NCBI RefSeq assembly: GCF_028389875.1
Contig: NC_084665.1
Coordinates: 21,856,001-21,920,000 of the forward strand
Reading direction: 5' to 3'
Origin: Rhea pennata
Taxonomy: Eukaryota > Chordata > Aves > Rheiformes > Rheidae
DNA length: 64,000 nt
A model generated the notes under the pieces. The model was not told the origin of the DNA. It saw only the letters and a program-made list of their open reading frames with translations, and did no database searches. A program made the position numbers and the translations under genes. The stretch's first letter is position 1; the number at the start of each line of letters is the position of its first letter. Positions 1 to 11,439 of the stretch are shown here, piece by piece.

Positions 1-2211
1 GTCACTAATGAAATGTTATCTTTGTCAGCTAATTATATTTCAGTTTTTGAGAAGTTCAAAACATTCTGAAGTCACTGTATCATGACAGGGCTGGGGTTTG
101 GAGAAGGACATTGTATTTCCGGCATTCAGAAAGAATGAGCAACAAAAAAGAACACCTCCCATGGATATTCCTGCTCAAGGACTTAGGATCAGCTCAATTG
201 CTACTATGTATTTGTTGCCTATTGCTTGCAGTTCTTAACATTTTTTCTTTTCATGTTATACTGAGTTTAAAGAATGTAAAGAAGTCAGGACAATAGGTAT
301 AGATATGTATATAAATATATATATATATAAATTTAAGTTATTTTCTAAAAGAATCATATATATATAAATACATAAATACATATATATGTATTTATATATA
401 CATGAATGATTGCTAGAAATCATAACAAAGAATTTGAAAACATCTATGAAGTTTTCCTGCAGAATTTCGTAATTCAGACTTGGAGTGGCCCTTGCTGTTG
501 TTTTCTGGGCTGGAGTCTTTTCAAACAGTGGGATTCTGACGATGGGATAAGAAAATCCTCAGATCAGGTGCTTATTCTTCCTTTACTGCTAGATTTTGGT
601 GTGACCAAAAGCTAGCCAACAATGCGTTGCTGCTGAAAGGTCATTGTAGATAGACCTAAATAGCTAAAATCATTTTTGGAATTTAATTGAAAATACTTAC
701 CAATCAATCTCTATGCAAATGCATTAAGAATGAAGCAGAGCCACTAACTGCTTTTCAGGGTTGCTGACTTTGTATATAACTTGGCCTACAAAGCCAGAAT
801 GACTGTTTTCTTTTTCGGTTATTGTTAAAGCATAGGAGTGCAAACAGTTTAGAGATACTCTGAGCCTGATACAGAAAGAGTTTGGCATATATCCTTTTTC
901 TCCTTGGTAGTGTATAAAAATACATTGAATCTAGCTACCTGTTTTCTTTTTCTGTTGTTCACAGCAATTTGTGAGCTAAATACCATGTCTCGATCTGCAA
1001 CAACTACTTACGACCAGTGCAGGCAAACAGTTTTGAAGTTTTTTTTCTTCTGACTAGCTTTAACTCTTTCTGGAATGGTTTTGAACAGATGTATATTAAA
1101 AGAAAAATAGTAGTAAGATATCACCTGTTGATCCAAGTGACCTTTTCAAGAAGTGCTGGCACACTGCCTGATAACTCAAGCTAGAGCTGGACTGTGAGGA
1201 TGCATGCCCAGGACTTCAGGTGAAAACCATACAGGCAGGGACCCAGCTGCAATGTGTCATAGGGTCTTGACCTAAAACCCAGGGGTGATAGAAAGAGATA
1301 GAAAATACTGTACTCTTCTGACTTATCCCAACATGTGGCCAAGCATGTATTTAAACTGTAGAAATGGAAAGTTTTTTTTTTCTTTTTTAATGTATGGTTT
1401 ACTTAAAACTTTTGAGTAACTTCAAACTGAAACAGTAATTCAGATTATTTTAATGCAGTTGTCCTTCTGCATCTTGTGTTGAGGGGTAGGAGAAGAGCTC
1501 AAATAATCTGTTTCAATCAAAAGTTTCATTCCCTAGTCCTGCAGTGTGAAGCATATAGCAGGGAGAAGGACATCCTTCCCACAACTTCAAAGGGAGTCTG
1601 TTCAGCTGCATGAATCTGGAGCAACTTTAGCTGGTTGGATTTGACTTCTGCTTCAAGATACTTAGTTCTTTACGGAATGCTGCCATGCATCTTCTCTGCT
1701 CCTCTTAGCTGTTTTTCTATTTGCTTCCAGCTGCTTTATTTCTGATCACATTTGAGGTATATTGGCTGATTTAACAGGATCACCCATATTTTCCTATCTA
1801 GAAACTCTTGAAACATCATGTCTAGATCCCTTAGCAGCCAGACCTACAGTCTGATATGTATGCACACCAAAATCTCACAAGCCAGGCTGATCCCAACGTT
1901 TTCCAGCAAATCCTTGGCCTCTGCTTAAGGGCTAATAGACAGCAGTTGAGAAAAAATAGATACATTTTTTAAGTTGCCTCTTGGATAGTAAAAAGTCTGT
2001 GACTAAACTCAGTACAAAGTGAAGATTAGCTTAAAATGCCATTGATGCTCTTTGTGTGCATCCAGTTTAGTCCAGTTTGCTTTTGCATTGCTGCAGGCTC
2101 AAAGATTTCATAGGATCCATGACTGTGTCCCAGCAGAGAGGGGGTAATGAGAGTGAAATAGCTTAGAAATAGCTTGTATCCATCAACATTTTAAGTAGCT
2201 GTAAGCACTAA
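1..2211. other. EFEMP1 downstream flank, left end: nothing further recognised
   Basis: Apart from the AT repeat at 303-402 there are only short, unremarkable open frames. No RNA gene or named transposon is seen. Confidence 0.5.
303..402. repeat. AT microsatellite with 24-bp palindrome
   Basis: Imperfect TA/ATA repeats run from 303 to 330 and again from 354 to 402. Within the second block, 372-395 is a perfect 24-bp palindrome centred on TATATA with ATAAATACA/TGTATTTAT arms. It arises within low-complexity DNA and could extrude as a cruciform. Confidence 0.8.
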
Positions 2212-2669
2212 GTTATAGTATGCAGCAGAGAAAAAATTTTGGAACAGAATTACACTGCACGGTGCAAGAAAACTCTGGTGATTCCCATTATAGGAGGATT
2301 AGACAAGTTTGCACTGCATGGAGGTGCACAGAAAGAGGCTCAAGTGCTAAAATGCGTCATCAGTGGCAGGTTCAAAAGCCTGCTGGACCAAAACCCAGAC
2401 AGGCTTACATTGTCCGATGCTGCACATGTCAGGCCCTACCTAGCCAGACGCTGGGAATGAGAAATCGTGGTGTTTCACAGGCCAAAGTAGTATTGGAATA
2501 AGCAGATAAAAATGCCACTGATTAAGAAGTAGTGGTGGAAGCGGTAGAATCAACAGCACTTCTGGTTGATCTGGAACTGAAAATGATGCCTATGATTCAC
2601 ATTCTCTTTTGGGAGACAGATCTGAAAGTGATACAGGGATTCTTGTCCTTATTTACTTACAAGTGTAGG
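2212..2669 (+). pseudogene. Possible decayed retrocopy of an unidentified protein gene
   Basis: Two protein-like blocks lie in line. The first is open from 2212 to 2458 and includes ALHGGAQKEAQVLKC and RFKSLLDQNPDRLTLSD. The second starts at 2522 in another frame, contains one TGA at 2567-2569, and reads SGTENDAYDSHSLLGDRSES before ending near 2669. Ser, Asp and Glu-rich text of this kind is unusual for random AT-rich DNA. I do not recognise the parent protein. No intron signals, poly-A tail or target duplication were identified, so a chance reading is also possible. Confidence 0.3.
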
Positions 2670-5600
2670 GGCATGTCGCTTAGCAAATGCAAAGCAAAGT
2701 TTACAATTCTCAGACCTCTGTCCCTAGTCTCTGCTCATATTATATTGCTTTTTGCAGAACCATTTAAATTCTCGCAGGTGATATGAAACCTGCTCAGTTC
2801 AGTGTCTTCTCAGTGAGGTTTTCCTAGGAGACATTTACTCAGAGGAACAGCATTAAGAAAAATAGACAAAATCAACAAGGTACCTTCTGCTCTCTTGGAT
2901 GCATATGTTAAGCATCTGTTGGATCTACTTCAATAATTTTAATATGCTTTGGATCATTATTCAAGTTTACGTGAGACCTGCAGTAGTTTTTGAGTCTTTT
3001 TAGGGGCCTCTGCCACATTCAAATATAGAAGTTTTGTATCTGTAATGACGTGACTCCATCTTCTTATGCTGTATGAATCTTAAAGACATTTATGCCATGA
3101 CAGCTATTCAGAGTAGGCATTTCTTTCAGGGGCAATTTAAACAACTCCCTTTCAGCTCATATTTTTGTCCCCTCCTCTCCAGCTCATCACTTGTTCTGGC
3201 ACTGCTGTTTATGAGACTGCAGCCCAGAGAACTGTTTAACATTAAAACTGCTCAAGGTGGCAAGGAATTAGTTTTAATCCAGTTAGTTTTAGGTCACTTT
3301 CTTTTTTATTTTTATTTATTTTTTGGCCAGGGTACATCTGTAGTTGATCATCCAATTCTATTCATAACCTGCTTCTTGTGCTACAACTAAATAAATACAA
3401 AGTTTTATGTTATGGCATACACACACGCACAAAACATCATCCGAGTAGGTAGACTGTGTATTGGTATGCTTGTTTATAGATGGATGCAATAGGTGACAAT
3501 AGCTAAGGTCAGTATTTTAAATTGTAAATGCTGCTTCTCTGGCAGGAAGGAAAATGTGCTTTTAAAAAAGAGGCTATATACATGTGCAAAAAAGTGATGC
3601 TTACGTATTTTAAGTAAATGATAAATTACAACAAACTTCTGTGGCAGGTCGCCAGCCTAAAACCAGCATCACAACACAAGGATTTCTCAAAAACTGTTTT
3701 GCCAGAAACCCCCAGGCACACACCTGAATGAAAGTCAACAAGCATCGACACAGAGAATAATGTGGAGCTCCAAAACAGCATATCTGAGATCACCACTGTC
3801 CCCACAGCAATAAAGTCAACCCGAGTCCCTCGGCATAAGATAGTTTCCTTATGTCTTAGTGTTTTTCAATAAAACCTTCTGATCAAACAATTCCCTTGAT
3901 ATAACAAACAATCCCTGAGCAACATAGGCTGCTCTAATGGGTACATCATGCTGGGCTGTCTTCACCATCTGTTCTGCCCTCTAATTACAAATGCAGAAAT
4001 AGTAATTTGGTGTTGCATCATAAAAGAACTATTAGTGATTTAAGGACATACATATTTTCTTTGTTCAGCAGATTATGCAGCTGTTCCGTTGCTCATACAG
4101 TGAAACCTCAGCCCAGGAGGAAATTATTACTCTGGTTATTTCTCTTGTTCACCCTGAAATTCAGAAGTGCTGAGCACATACAGGTCTCGGGCATTTCAGC
4201 TAGAATTTTCAATGCTCAGCACTGCTTGAAGTCAGTCCTAGCACAACTATTCTATTTCTGCTATTAGTTACTGTAGCAGAAATATTTTCCTTGACTTTGC
4301 ACAGGAATTTCATATGTATGGACAACCATGGTTACAAAGGTAAAAGGCATCTTTAATGCACTTGTCATTTACCCCTGCATGCCATAGCTGTTGTCATGCC
4401 GTGCAATGGCTGTATGCACATTTGCAGCTGGGATATGTGGGGGATATATGGTAGTATAGGGTGCTTAGGAGTGCCTTGAGACCTTAAGAGCCTCCCTGAA
4501 GCCCAAGCAGAGGAAAGCACAAGCTGTTTCTCTTCTCCTATATGTCTGTATCAAACCCAGTATTGCTGCAGAGATCAAGTGGGACTTTAAGGCCCAGTTT
4601 ACAGAGATGTTGATCACCTGCTGCTTTCACTGGATGTTTGGCATTTGTGAAAGTCAGTTCTTTTTGTAAGGCTAATTTTTTGAGTCAGCCTCAGTGGGTT
4701 AAACTCTCCCATCAGCCTGTTTCAAGGCAGTTTTTGTGAGCATTCAGGGAACTTTCTTTACTAGCACCCTCAGCCCAGCAAAGCACACAGGTCTCCCACC
4801 ACTGTACAGCTAAAGCTGTGAGTTCAAAAAAAGCAGAGGAATCTCACCTCCTAGCTTTAGGACAGGAAGGAGACATGGACTCTCTCATGGCAGGGAGGGC
4901 CCAGATGACCCAAACTGTGTGCTGCTATCACCCTGCTCTTAACCACAACCCCCACTCCTAACTGCTGCACTCCCAGCATCCACCCATCAGCCCCTTCTCG
5001 GTTTTGCTACCATTGCAGATAGTGGCAATCCTGGTAAAAATTTGTGCCTGCTACTTCTTTGGGAAAGCTTCCCAGTAATGCCTCAGCAATACTAGCATAT
5101 CAAGCCAATACACAGGTGTTATAATTACAACTGCATTGCAGGCCTTGGAGAACTATCATGGGATGTGACTGGGACCAGATGTTAAAGATGCTTAGGTACC
5201 TGTTCATATGCCACACCTGAGCAAGTATCTTTTTGAATGGGTAAGCTTGTTTTAACAAGTTAGGTAACTCTAATGCTAATTTGCTAAAACAGCCTTAGGA
5301 ATGTGCATTGAAATAGATTCTTAAATAATTTCTTTTCTCTTTTACTTAGTCTTCTCCCTTTCTCCTCCCATTCTTGTGATGGCTGTCTCTACTCTAATTA
5401 TGACCATAACTCTTTATACAGATTTCAGTTGCTGCTAGATTTCCTCTGCTTATATTAGCTACACTAATTGATGGAGGAAATCTGCCTGCTTTCTCCAGAA
5501 AATTGATTTGAATGAACTTGATAATCAAACATTCTGTGGCAGGTAGATGTAATCTTTTATTTGAGTGAGGGATACAGGGAGCAAAAGTAGCTGACTGTAT

Positions 5601-6276
5601 AAAAAAAAATCTATCAAGTCACACCTGTTTGACTCCTTTCTTGTATTACCTCGTGGTCATCAGCTTTAACCACCTGTGTGACTGTGAAAGAAGGAGTTAA
5701 GTGTGGGCATTATGTAAAAGGGCTGTTTGTGGGCTCTGCCATGACAAATAGCTCCTTCCTTAGGGTGTCTTTGTTTCCCTACCACAATTGTTCACAGTTT
5801 CCTTAAGGAAAAAATCAAATATGTAACACTGTCAGCTTTCCTGACAGTGAAACTTCCTGACAGTACTTAATCATCTGAATACTGGGGAAGGTTGAGGGCT
5901 AGATAAGAAGATTAACATATGCTCCTTTGCTGTATTTCTTACTAAAAAATTCAGGCAACCTCTTAACTGCTCTGTTTTCCTGATGTGAATTTCATTCTCC
6001 CCAATCAGTGCTGTGATTTCTGAAGTGAGGCAACAGTGTTGCTGCTGTTAACTGAGCCCTGAGGATCTTAGAAAGCATAGGACTGGATGATTGCTGGAGG
6101 AAATTTCTTTACTTTCTGCAGTACCTCAGGAAAGCTATTTGGATGAACTTAGTAATCAAGATGTGTGTGTGCATGTATAGTCTACATGTATATACACAGT
6201 ATGGTAGACGCACGTTGTCTATCATACTTTTTCCTTTCAAGGAATAAACTTTGAAGATATTTGAATTAGACTTTTT
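2670..6276. other. Downstream flank: possible solo LTR and a diverged repeat pair
   Basis: A C-rich stretch at about 3642-3930 begins TGTGGCAGGTCG and carries AATAAA at 3805-3810 and 3869-3874, which loosely resembles a solo LTR. No terminal repeats or target duplication were found. Segments near 5463-5530 and 6085-6160 share GGAGGAAAT, CTTTCT-CAG and TTTG-ATGAACTT--TAATCAA, so they may be diverged copies of one element. No gene is supported. Confidence 0.35.
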
Positions 6277-6292
6277 GTTTTGTTTTGTTTTG
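6277..6292. repeat. GTTTT short tandem repeat
   Basis: Three GTTTT units in a row follow a T-run, a simple microsatellite in the EFEMP1 downstream flank. Confidence 0.8.
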
Positions 6293-6377
6293 TAGCTGTG
6301 AAATCTAAAATTAGTAAAAAGAGTCCTTAGGAAAATAACAGATTTCTTTTCTTAATGGAATAAAAACAGAACAGACC

Positions 6378-6383
6378 AAAAAA

Positions 6384-6415
<32 letters not shown>

Positions 6416-6419
6416 AAAA
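6378..6419. repeat. A-run with GAAAA repeats
   Basis: A run of 23 A residues (6378-6400) is followed by GAAAA units and a further A8. It could be the tail of a retroposed sequence, but no recognisable body lies upstream. Confidence 0.85.
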
Positions 6420-8557
6420 GTTTGCTGCCTAATCAAGCTAAAAACATGCTTACTCTAGTTTCATGCTTGCCCAGACCATCCTTTGTTTTTCCCATTCACC
6501 ATATAAAGATGAGAGTAAAATAGTCTTATGCTCAGTAGGCTGTTTTCAGTCAAGAAATCCTAGTGGTGTGTTTGATATGATGTCTTTTGAACAAGAGAGT
6601 GTTAAGATGTACTTTATGCAAAAGCTGAGCAACTGGGTTTATTGCAATTTTCTGGTAGGTTAAAAATGGGTTCAGCAGATGCATAGGATATGAGTGATTT
6701 TTAAAATTGAGGGTCTCCAGTGAAAACTCTGTTACATTCAGATGTAGGGACTCTAGTTGTGCACAGATGTCCTTTTCCTCTTGCAGCTGTGGTAGGATTT
6801 CAGTCCCTAGGCTACCTCCAGTTATTTGTCACCACCTCTTTGCCAGAGGTTGTCACCCCTTCAGGGCTGCCTGCTGATCTGCTGGAACAATCATCCCCTA
6901 ACCTCCTTCAGTCAAAAGGAACCATAATGCCCAAAATGGTTTAAAGTGATTGAGCTAACCTGGGTCATTTTGACTGAAGTGTGTTAACGTGAACTTGCAA
7001 GAACAGTTCTTCTGGATAATGGTCCTATGCACAGAGCAATCTTGGGCAAGGTGTTAAGGAGCAATGTGTGCAATATCGCCCGTGGGAGTACGTGTCTGCA
7101 ACTTCGAGGACACACCTGTGCCTTTGTCACTGCAAAGGGGTGTGCACAGGATTGAATGAATAAGTATCTTAGTGCAGATGCCTCTTGTTACTTTACCTTG
7201 CTCTATTCCTCTCCCAGAAACAAAATTTCATCAGTTTGATCTAGTTTCTCAGTGCTTGCAACAGCTTCTGCCAGTAACACACATTGTTGTATATGTTGAT
7301 AGAAAACACTATGTATTACTTGGAAGTAAACATTCAGTTTGTAATTCTTTCAAGAAACTTTAACATCCTTGGCTAAGTTGTTGAATTTCAGTAGAGCTAT
7401 GAGGATTTATGCTTGTTGGGGATTTGGGTCTTTTGGCAGTTTAAATCATCTTAATTCATTTGTAATCTGATGCTTTAAATCTAGGTTTTCCTGAAATTGT
7501 ATCTGCACAAGCTGTAAGATTATGTTAATGCATATTTCCATCCCCTGGTTAAAGGAAAATATGAAGTCTCTTCCTGTTTGTTATTCCTTGTAATAAAGTC
7601 TGTGCTCTCAAAGGAGTTACTGTAATATTTTATGCCACTTTCTATTAAGCTGCTTTCTCTTTCACTAAAACCCTCTGGAACAAAAATATTTAAGGTCAGT
7701 GTTTGGAATAGCTAGTGTTACCATATGTGGTGGTCCTGTTTGCTTTCATGTTTTAATCCTCTAATATTTTGTGCTGCCTGAGGGTAGGAGTACTACTTGT
7801 GTGCTCTTTTGGTCATCTTCAGCCCATGGCCAAGCCTGGTGTTATCTTGCAGAATAATTTTCCTAAACCAAGGAACCTTGAAGTCCAAGGTGAATTGGCG
7901 CTTCTCCTGTTCTAGCTCCGGCAATTCCTCAGTTAGATGGCTGCTTAACTTCAGCCATCTATGTTTTGGAAGTTCAGAACCCTCCTGCCTTGAGGATAAC
8001 TAACATTTGTAGCCAAAAGAGTTCTTCTAAACTCTCAAGAATTCTAAGTCAAATACGGTATTCAAAACTTCAAGTAGTGGAAGGTTTTCTTTGACTTATA
8101 TTGGTAGCTGATATCATCCCCTTGAAGGTACCAGCTTATTGGCATTACCACAGCAGTGATTCCTTGGAAAATTACTGCCCATTGAAGTTTCTTGGCTTCA
8201 AGAAAGAAGTGGTAAAGCAGCTGCTAAATAGAGCTGCCAAGAGCTCCTGTTCTGTGGGTGGATATATACGGCCGAGGGCCCTTTACACTGACAGAGCAGT
8301 GTCTGATGGCCCTGGTACAGCCAGTGGTCACTCTGGGGTCTTCTGGCTCTGAATACCTTTCTTGCATTTCATTTTAAAGCACAGACATTCATAAAGAGAG
8401 CGGAAACAGAGGTATGTGATGCAATGTCAGTGGGAGCTGACTGATAAACATAATGGTACTGTTAAATGTTTGGCTAGGTAGTATGGGTTTAAAATGGTTT
8501 AAAATGAAGTTAAGCTGCTAATTTAGTTTGCTTTGCTTCCCTGTTGAGACATCCACC
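6420..8557. other. Downstream flank, no gene recognised
   Basis: This is AT-rich DNA with open frames of at most about 83 residues, which match no family I know. I see no structured element besides short hairpins. Confidence 0.5.
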
Positions 8558-8586
8558 CATTCCATGGAATGGACATTCCATGGAAT
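8558..8586. promoter_or_regulatory. Tandem ATTCCATGGAAT palindromes (TEAD-like half-sites)
   Basis: CATTCCATGGAATG at 8558-8571 is a perfect 14-bp palindrome. It is followed two bases later by CATTCCATGGAAT at 8574-8586. Each contains two inverted CATTCC/GGAATG motifs, the core bound by TEAD factors, so four half-sites sit in 29 bp. Binding is inferred only from the motif. Confidence 0.35.
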
Positions 8587-9166
8587 ACAACAGAATAAAA
8601 TGACATAATGAGCATAGGCTCTGGTCCTAAATGTTTTCAGTAGCTGGTCAAAATAGGATAGAGGGAGCTGGCTCAGCTGCAGAGCAGTCTTTCTCACACC
8701 TTTGCTTGGAGACTTGCAAGGCTGTCTTTGCTCAGAGAGCAGCAATAGTATAATCTCTGAAAGCACAGCCTGAGGGTACAATAACATCAGAGTAGGGAAC
8801 CCGGTGGTGTCATTTGGGACCAAACTTAGCAATGGAGCTGCTGTGTGCCTACCACTGAGGAAGCAATGTTTGCTTATCAATAATTCACATTTAGTTAAGT
8901 AAGGGACTGCTTTAGTAGCTCAGAGGTTTGTGGTGGATCAATGAGTTCCAGTCAATCGTGCCTGTTAACATTTTTTGTTTATTTAGATTGAGGCTGCTTA
9001 AACAGTCATCCTTCTCTGTGTTCTCTTCCAGATGCAATCCATGATAGGAAAATTCATTTAGAGCCCCATTTACTTGACTTTGATTCAGGATTGTAGGAGT
9101 ATCTTCATGGCATATATTATAAACTGTCCGTTGCAAACTGCCATAATAGGACATATGCAGGCCTAA

Positions 9167-9266
9167 GAACTCCTAAGAACTAAGGAGTTCCCCTCGTATA
9201 GACGAGTTGGCCCAAGAGTTAATTTGGTTTGTTAGAACCAAATTTCCACAGTTTCTTTCTGTGGAA
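9167..9266. repeat. Four successive perfect stem-loops
   Basis: Four inverted repeats follow one another. GAACTCCT pairs with AGGAGTTC at 9167-9190 (8-nt loop). CTCGT pairs with ACGAG at 9193-9206 (4-nt loop). AATTTGGTT pairs with AACCAAATT at 9221-9244 (6-nt loop). TTCCACAG pairs with CTGTGGAA at 9244-9266 (7-nt loop). No protein frame explains the structure and the function is unknown. Confidence 0.85.
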
Positions 9267-10063
9267 GTTGTCCCTTTGTAAAGTGTGATTTTTAGCTTGG
9301 AGGAAGATGGGCTGCCTCTATGTGGTCAAGATAAGCAATCTGGAGACTGCTCTTGTGAGTGCAATTAAAGAGGCCTGGAGAAGAATGGAGAGGTGACTGC
9401 ACTATTTGTATACCAAAGCCTAGGTACAGAGAAGAGATGCAGAGTTGGAAACTATTTGTGCTCAGTTTTAAGTAGGCTTTCTTTTCTTCGAGATATGTCA
9501 CTTTAACGAAAGTGAAACAAGCTCTTTTAGTCATGGTCCAGGGTTGTTTAGATAGAGCAGGGCTTGGTAAACAAAGTCCCCTGGGAGCATAAAGCAGCCC
9601 TTTTCCCGCCAAACCTTTAAAAATGGCTTGACCTGATGATATAGGTGGAGCCGTTACGGGGACCAAGAGTAAGGTGCCTATTGCTTCCTTTTAGAAAACC
9701 AAGTTTCCTTTGCTTGTTCTTCTCGCTGTCTTTAGTGATTTGGATTGGAATGTCATGTGGTGACTACATTTTCAATGCATACAAATAACTTGTGTGTTTT
9801 CTTGTGAAAACACACCATAAATATACATTGGACATCCAAAGATGCACTCTGCCGAACAAGGTGTACCGTGTCCTCTCCAAAAACTCACAATCTAAGCAAG
9901 ACAGAAAGTGAGCACATGGGCTCCATCAGAAAATGGGGAATGAGCATTTATAGTGTGAGTTACTGTTTTTAAATAGTTGAACAGGTAACAAAATTAATTT
10001 TCTCCAGAGCAGCATGAAACATATGATTTTTTTTCAGCCCTTAGCATATCCCTTTTGGAATAA
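9267..10063. other. Downstream flank between stem-loop cluster and CpG-rich segment
   Basis: It contains the ISRE-like motif at 9508-9518 and a minus-strand frame of 124 residues (9292-9666) with no recognisable domain. Nothing else is supported. Confidence 0.4.
9508..9518 (+). promoter_or_regulatory. Interferon-stimulated response element-like motif
   Basis: GAAAGTGAAAC fits the GAAANNGAAAC core bound by IRF and ISGF3 factors. No promoter or gene start can be placed nearby, so function is unproven and the motif may be chance. Confidence 0.25.
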
Positions 10064-10780
10064 CCCTACAGAGGTTTACTGGAGACTTTCTGCAAGAGCT
10101 TCTGGCAAGGTCTAGTTGTGCTCTGGCCTTTCTGTCGTAGTCTGTGGAAGAAATGGAGCATATCCTTGCCTGATCTGCCGGAAAGCTCTCTAGACAGAGA
10201 CTGGTGTATCAGGCACCCAAGAAGCAGCTCCAGAGATGCAGAAGCTCTGAAAATGGCCATTGAAGGAATTAATCTGGGACACCTGGAAAGCCACATATTC
10301 TGGGATCCAAAGTGGCGGGAAGTGCTGTCGAAGGCAGTGCCAGTGATTCGATGGGTACTTTTGGGTTTGAGTTCAGGCGACTTGGGAGCAGGTTTGCCTA
10401 TGGTTTCCATGAGAAGGATGAGTAGGAGATGGCTCCAGGGCTGCAGCATTGTCTGCCCTGGCCAGCAGGTCGGTGCCCTCGGAGGCCCCGGTGAGCTGCC
10501 TGAGCAACTGCATGGCCTTGTGCACAGCGGTGCCTCAGGCACGCACCTTTGGCAAGGGGGAAACGCGAGGGCAGATGGGCATGGGCATAGGCATGCTGCT
10601 GCTTTGGTGCTCGGAGCCTCCTTCGAACGGCTGCTGGTGCACATGTCCGGTGCTAGTGAGCTACAGGCAGGGCTCTTGCGCTCACAGCCCTCAGGAACGG
10701 ATGACGTGTGTTGCATTCGTTTCAGAAACAATTTTAAAATGTATGTTTTGCAAACTGCATCACCTCCATGTGTGATGTGA
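10064..10780 (+). other. CpG-rich segment open on both strands (unidentified)
   Basis: The plus strand is open from 10064 to a TGA at 10778-10780. The first ATG in good context (AAAATGG) is near 10252, so a eukaryotic product would be about 175 residues. The minus strand is open over 10066-10731, about 221 residues. Neither product resembles a family I know and neither shows a signal peptide or repeated domain. The second half (about 10440-10700) is rich in GC and CpG compared with its surroundings, which lengthens open frames by chance. It could be an exon of a non-coding RNA, a retrocopy or simply a GC-rich patch. Confidence 0.3.
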
Positions 10781-11360
10781 GCAAGGGGGGTATTTGAGCC
10801 AACGTTTAGGAGACTCTAAACTGACTTTATTTCATGTCTTGCCTGTTTTTATCTTCTGCCATAAGATGGCACTAGTTAGCTTACCAAGTGGTGTATTTTC
10901 CACTTTGTCTTTTAGAGTTGTCTTATTTTATTTATTATTTTTTTTAATGGCAATACCCACAAAGCACTAGCTTCTGCCCACACATATCCACCACAGTTTT
11001 CTTGGAAACTTTTGAAGATACACCGAATATTTGTGGAATAATATAAACCAACGGCTTGTTTTTCATTACTTATTACTTCATAGGTCTCTAATCCTCAAGA
11101 TAAATGAGCACTTTGTCTATTCGGTGCCATCAAACAAAATAGTCATGGACAATTTTAATTTGCAAGGACTAACATGAGTGACACAAAGGGCAAACTTTTC
11201 CAACATTTACGAAAGTCAGTGTTATCTCTTGTTTGTGTACCTGCAATTCAAATGCAAAAGAATCATTTAATCCGTATTCTAACAAGGAGTATCTGAAGTC
11301 AGAATTTTAAGTCTTTTTAGGTGTGTAAGTGAACTCTGAGCATTCAGCGTATGTTCTTAA

Positions 11361-11393
11361 AAACAAACAAACAAACAACAACAACAACAAAAA
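11361..11393. repeat. CAAA/CAA compound microsatellite
   Basis: AAAC units pass into CAA units. Its right edge overlaps the left arm of the 14-bp inverted repeat. Confidence 0.85.
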
Positions 11394-11439
11394 GCCAGAG
11401 TTTTAAAAAATAAGCACAGGAAAGCACTCTGGCTTTTTG
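11388..11439. repeat. 14-bp perfect inverted repeat with 24-nt loop
   Basis: CAAAAAGCCAGAGT at 11388-11401 is the exact reverse complement of ACTCTGGCTTTTTG at 11426-11439. The intervening 24 nt are A-rich. It abuts the CAAA/CAA microsatellite on its left. It could be a foldback element remnant or a hairpin-forming transcript. Confidence 0.85.

Noticed and set aside
5437-5483. 10-bp inverted repeat AGATTTCCTC/GAGGAAATCT
   Set aside because: About two of this size and spacing are expected by chance in the window.
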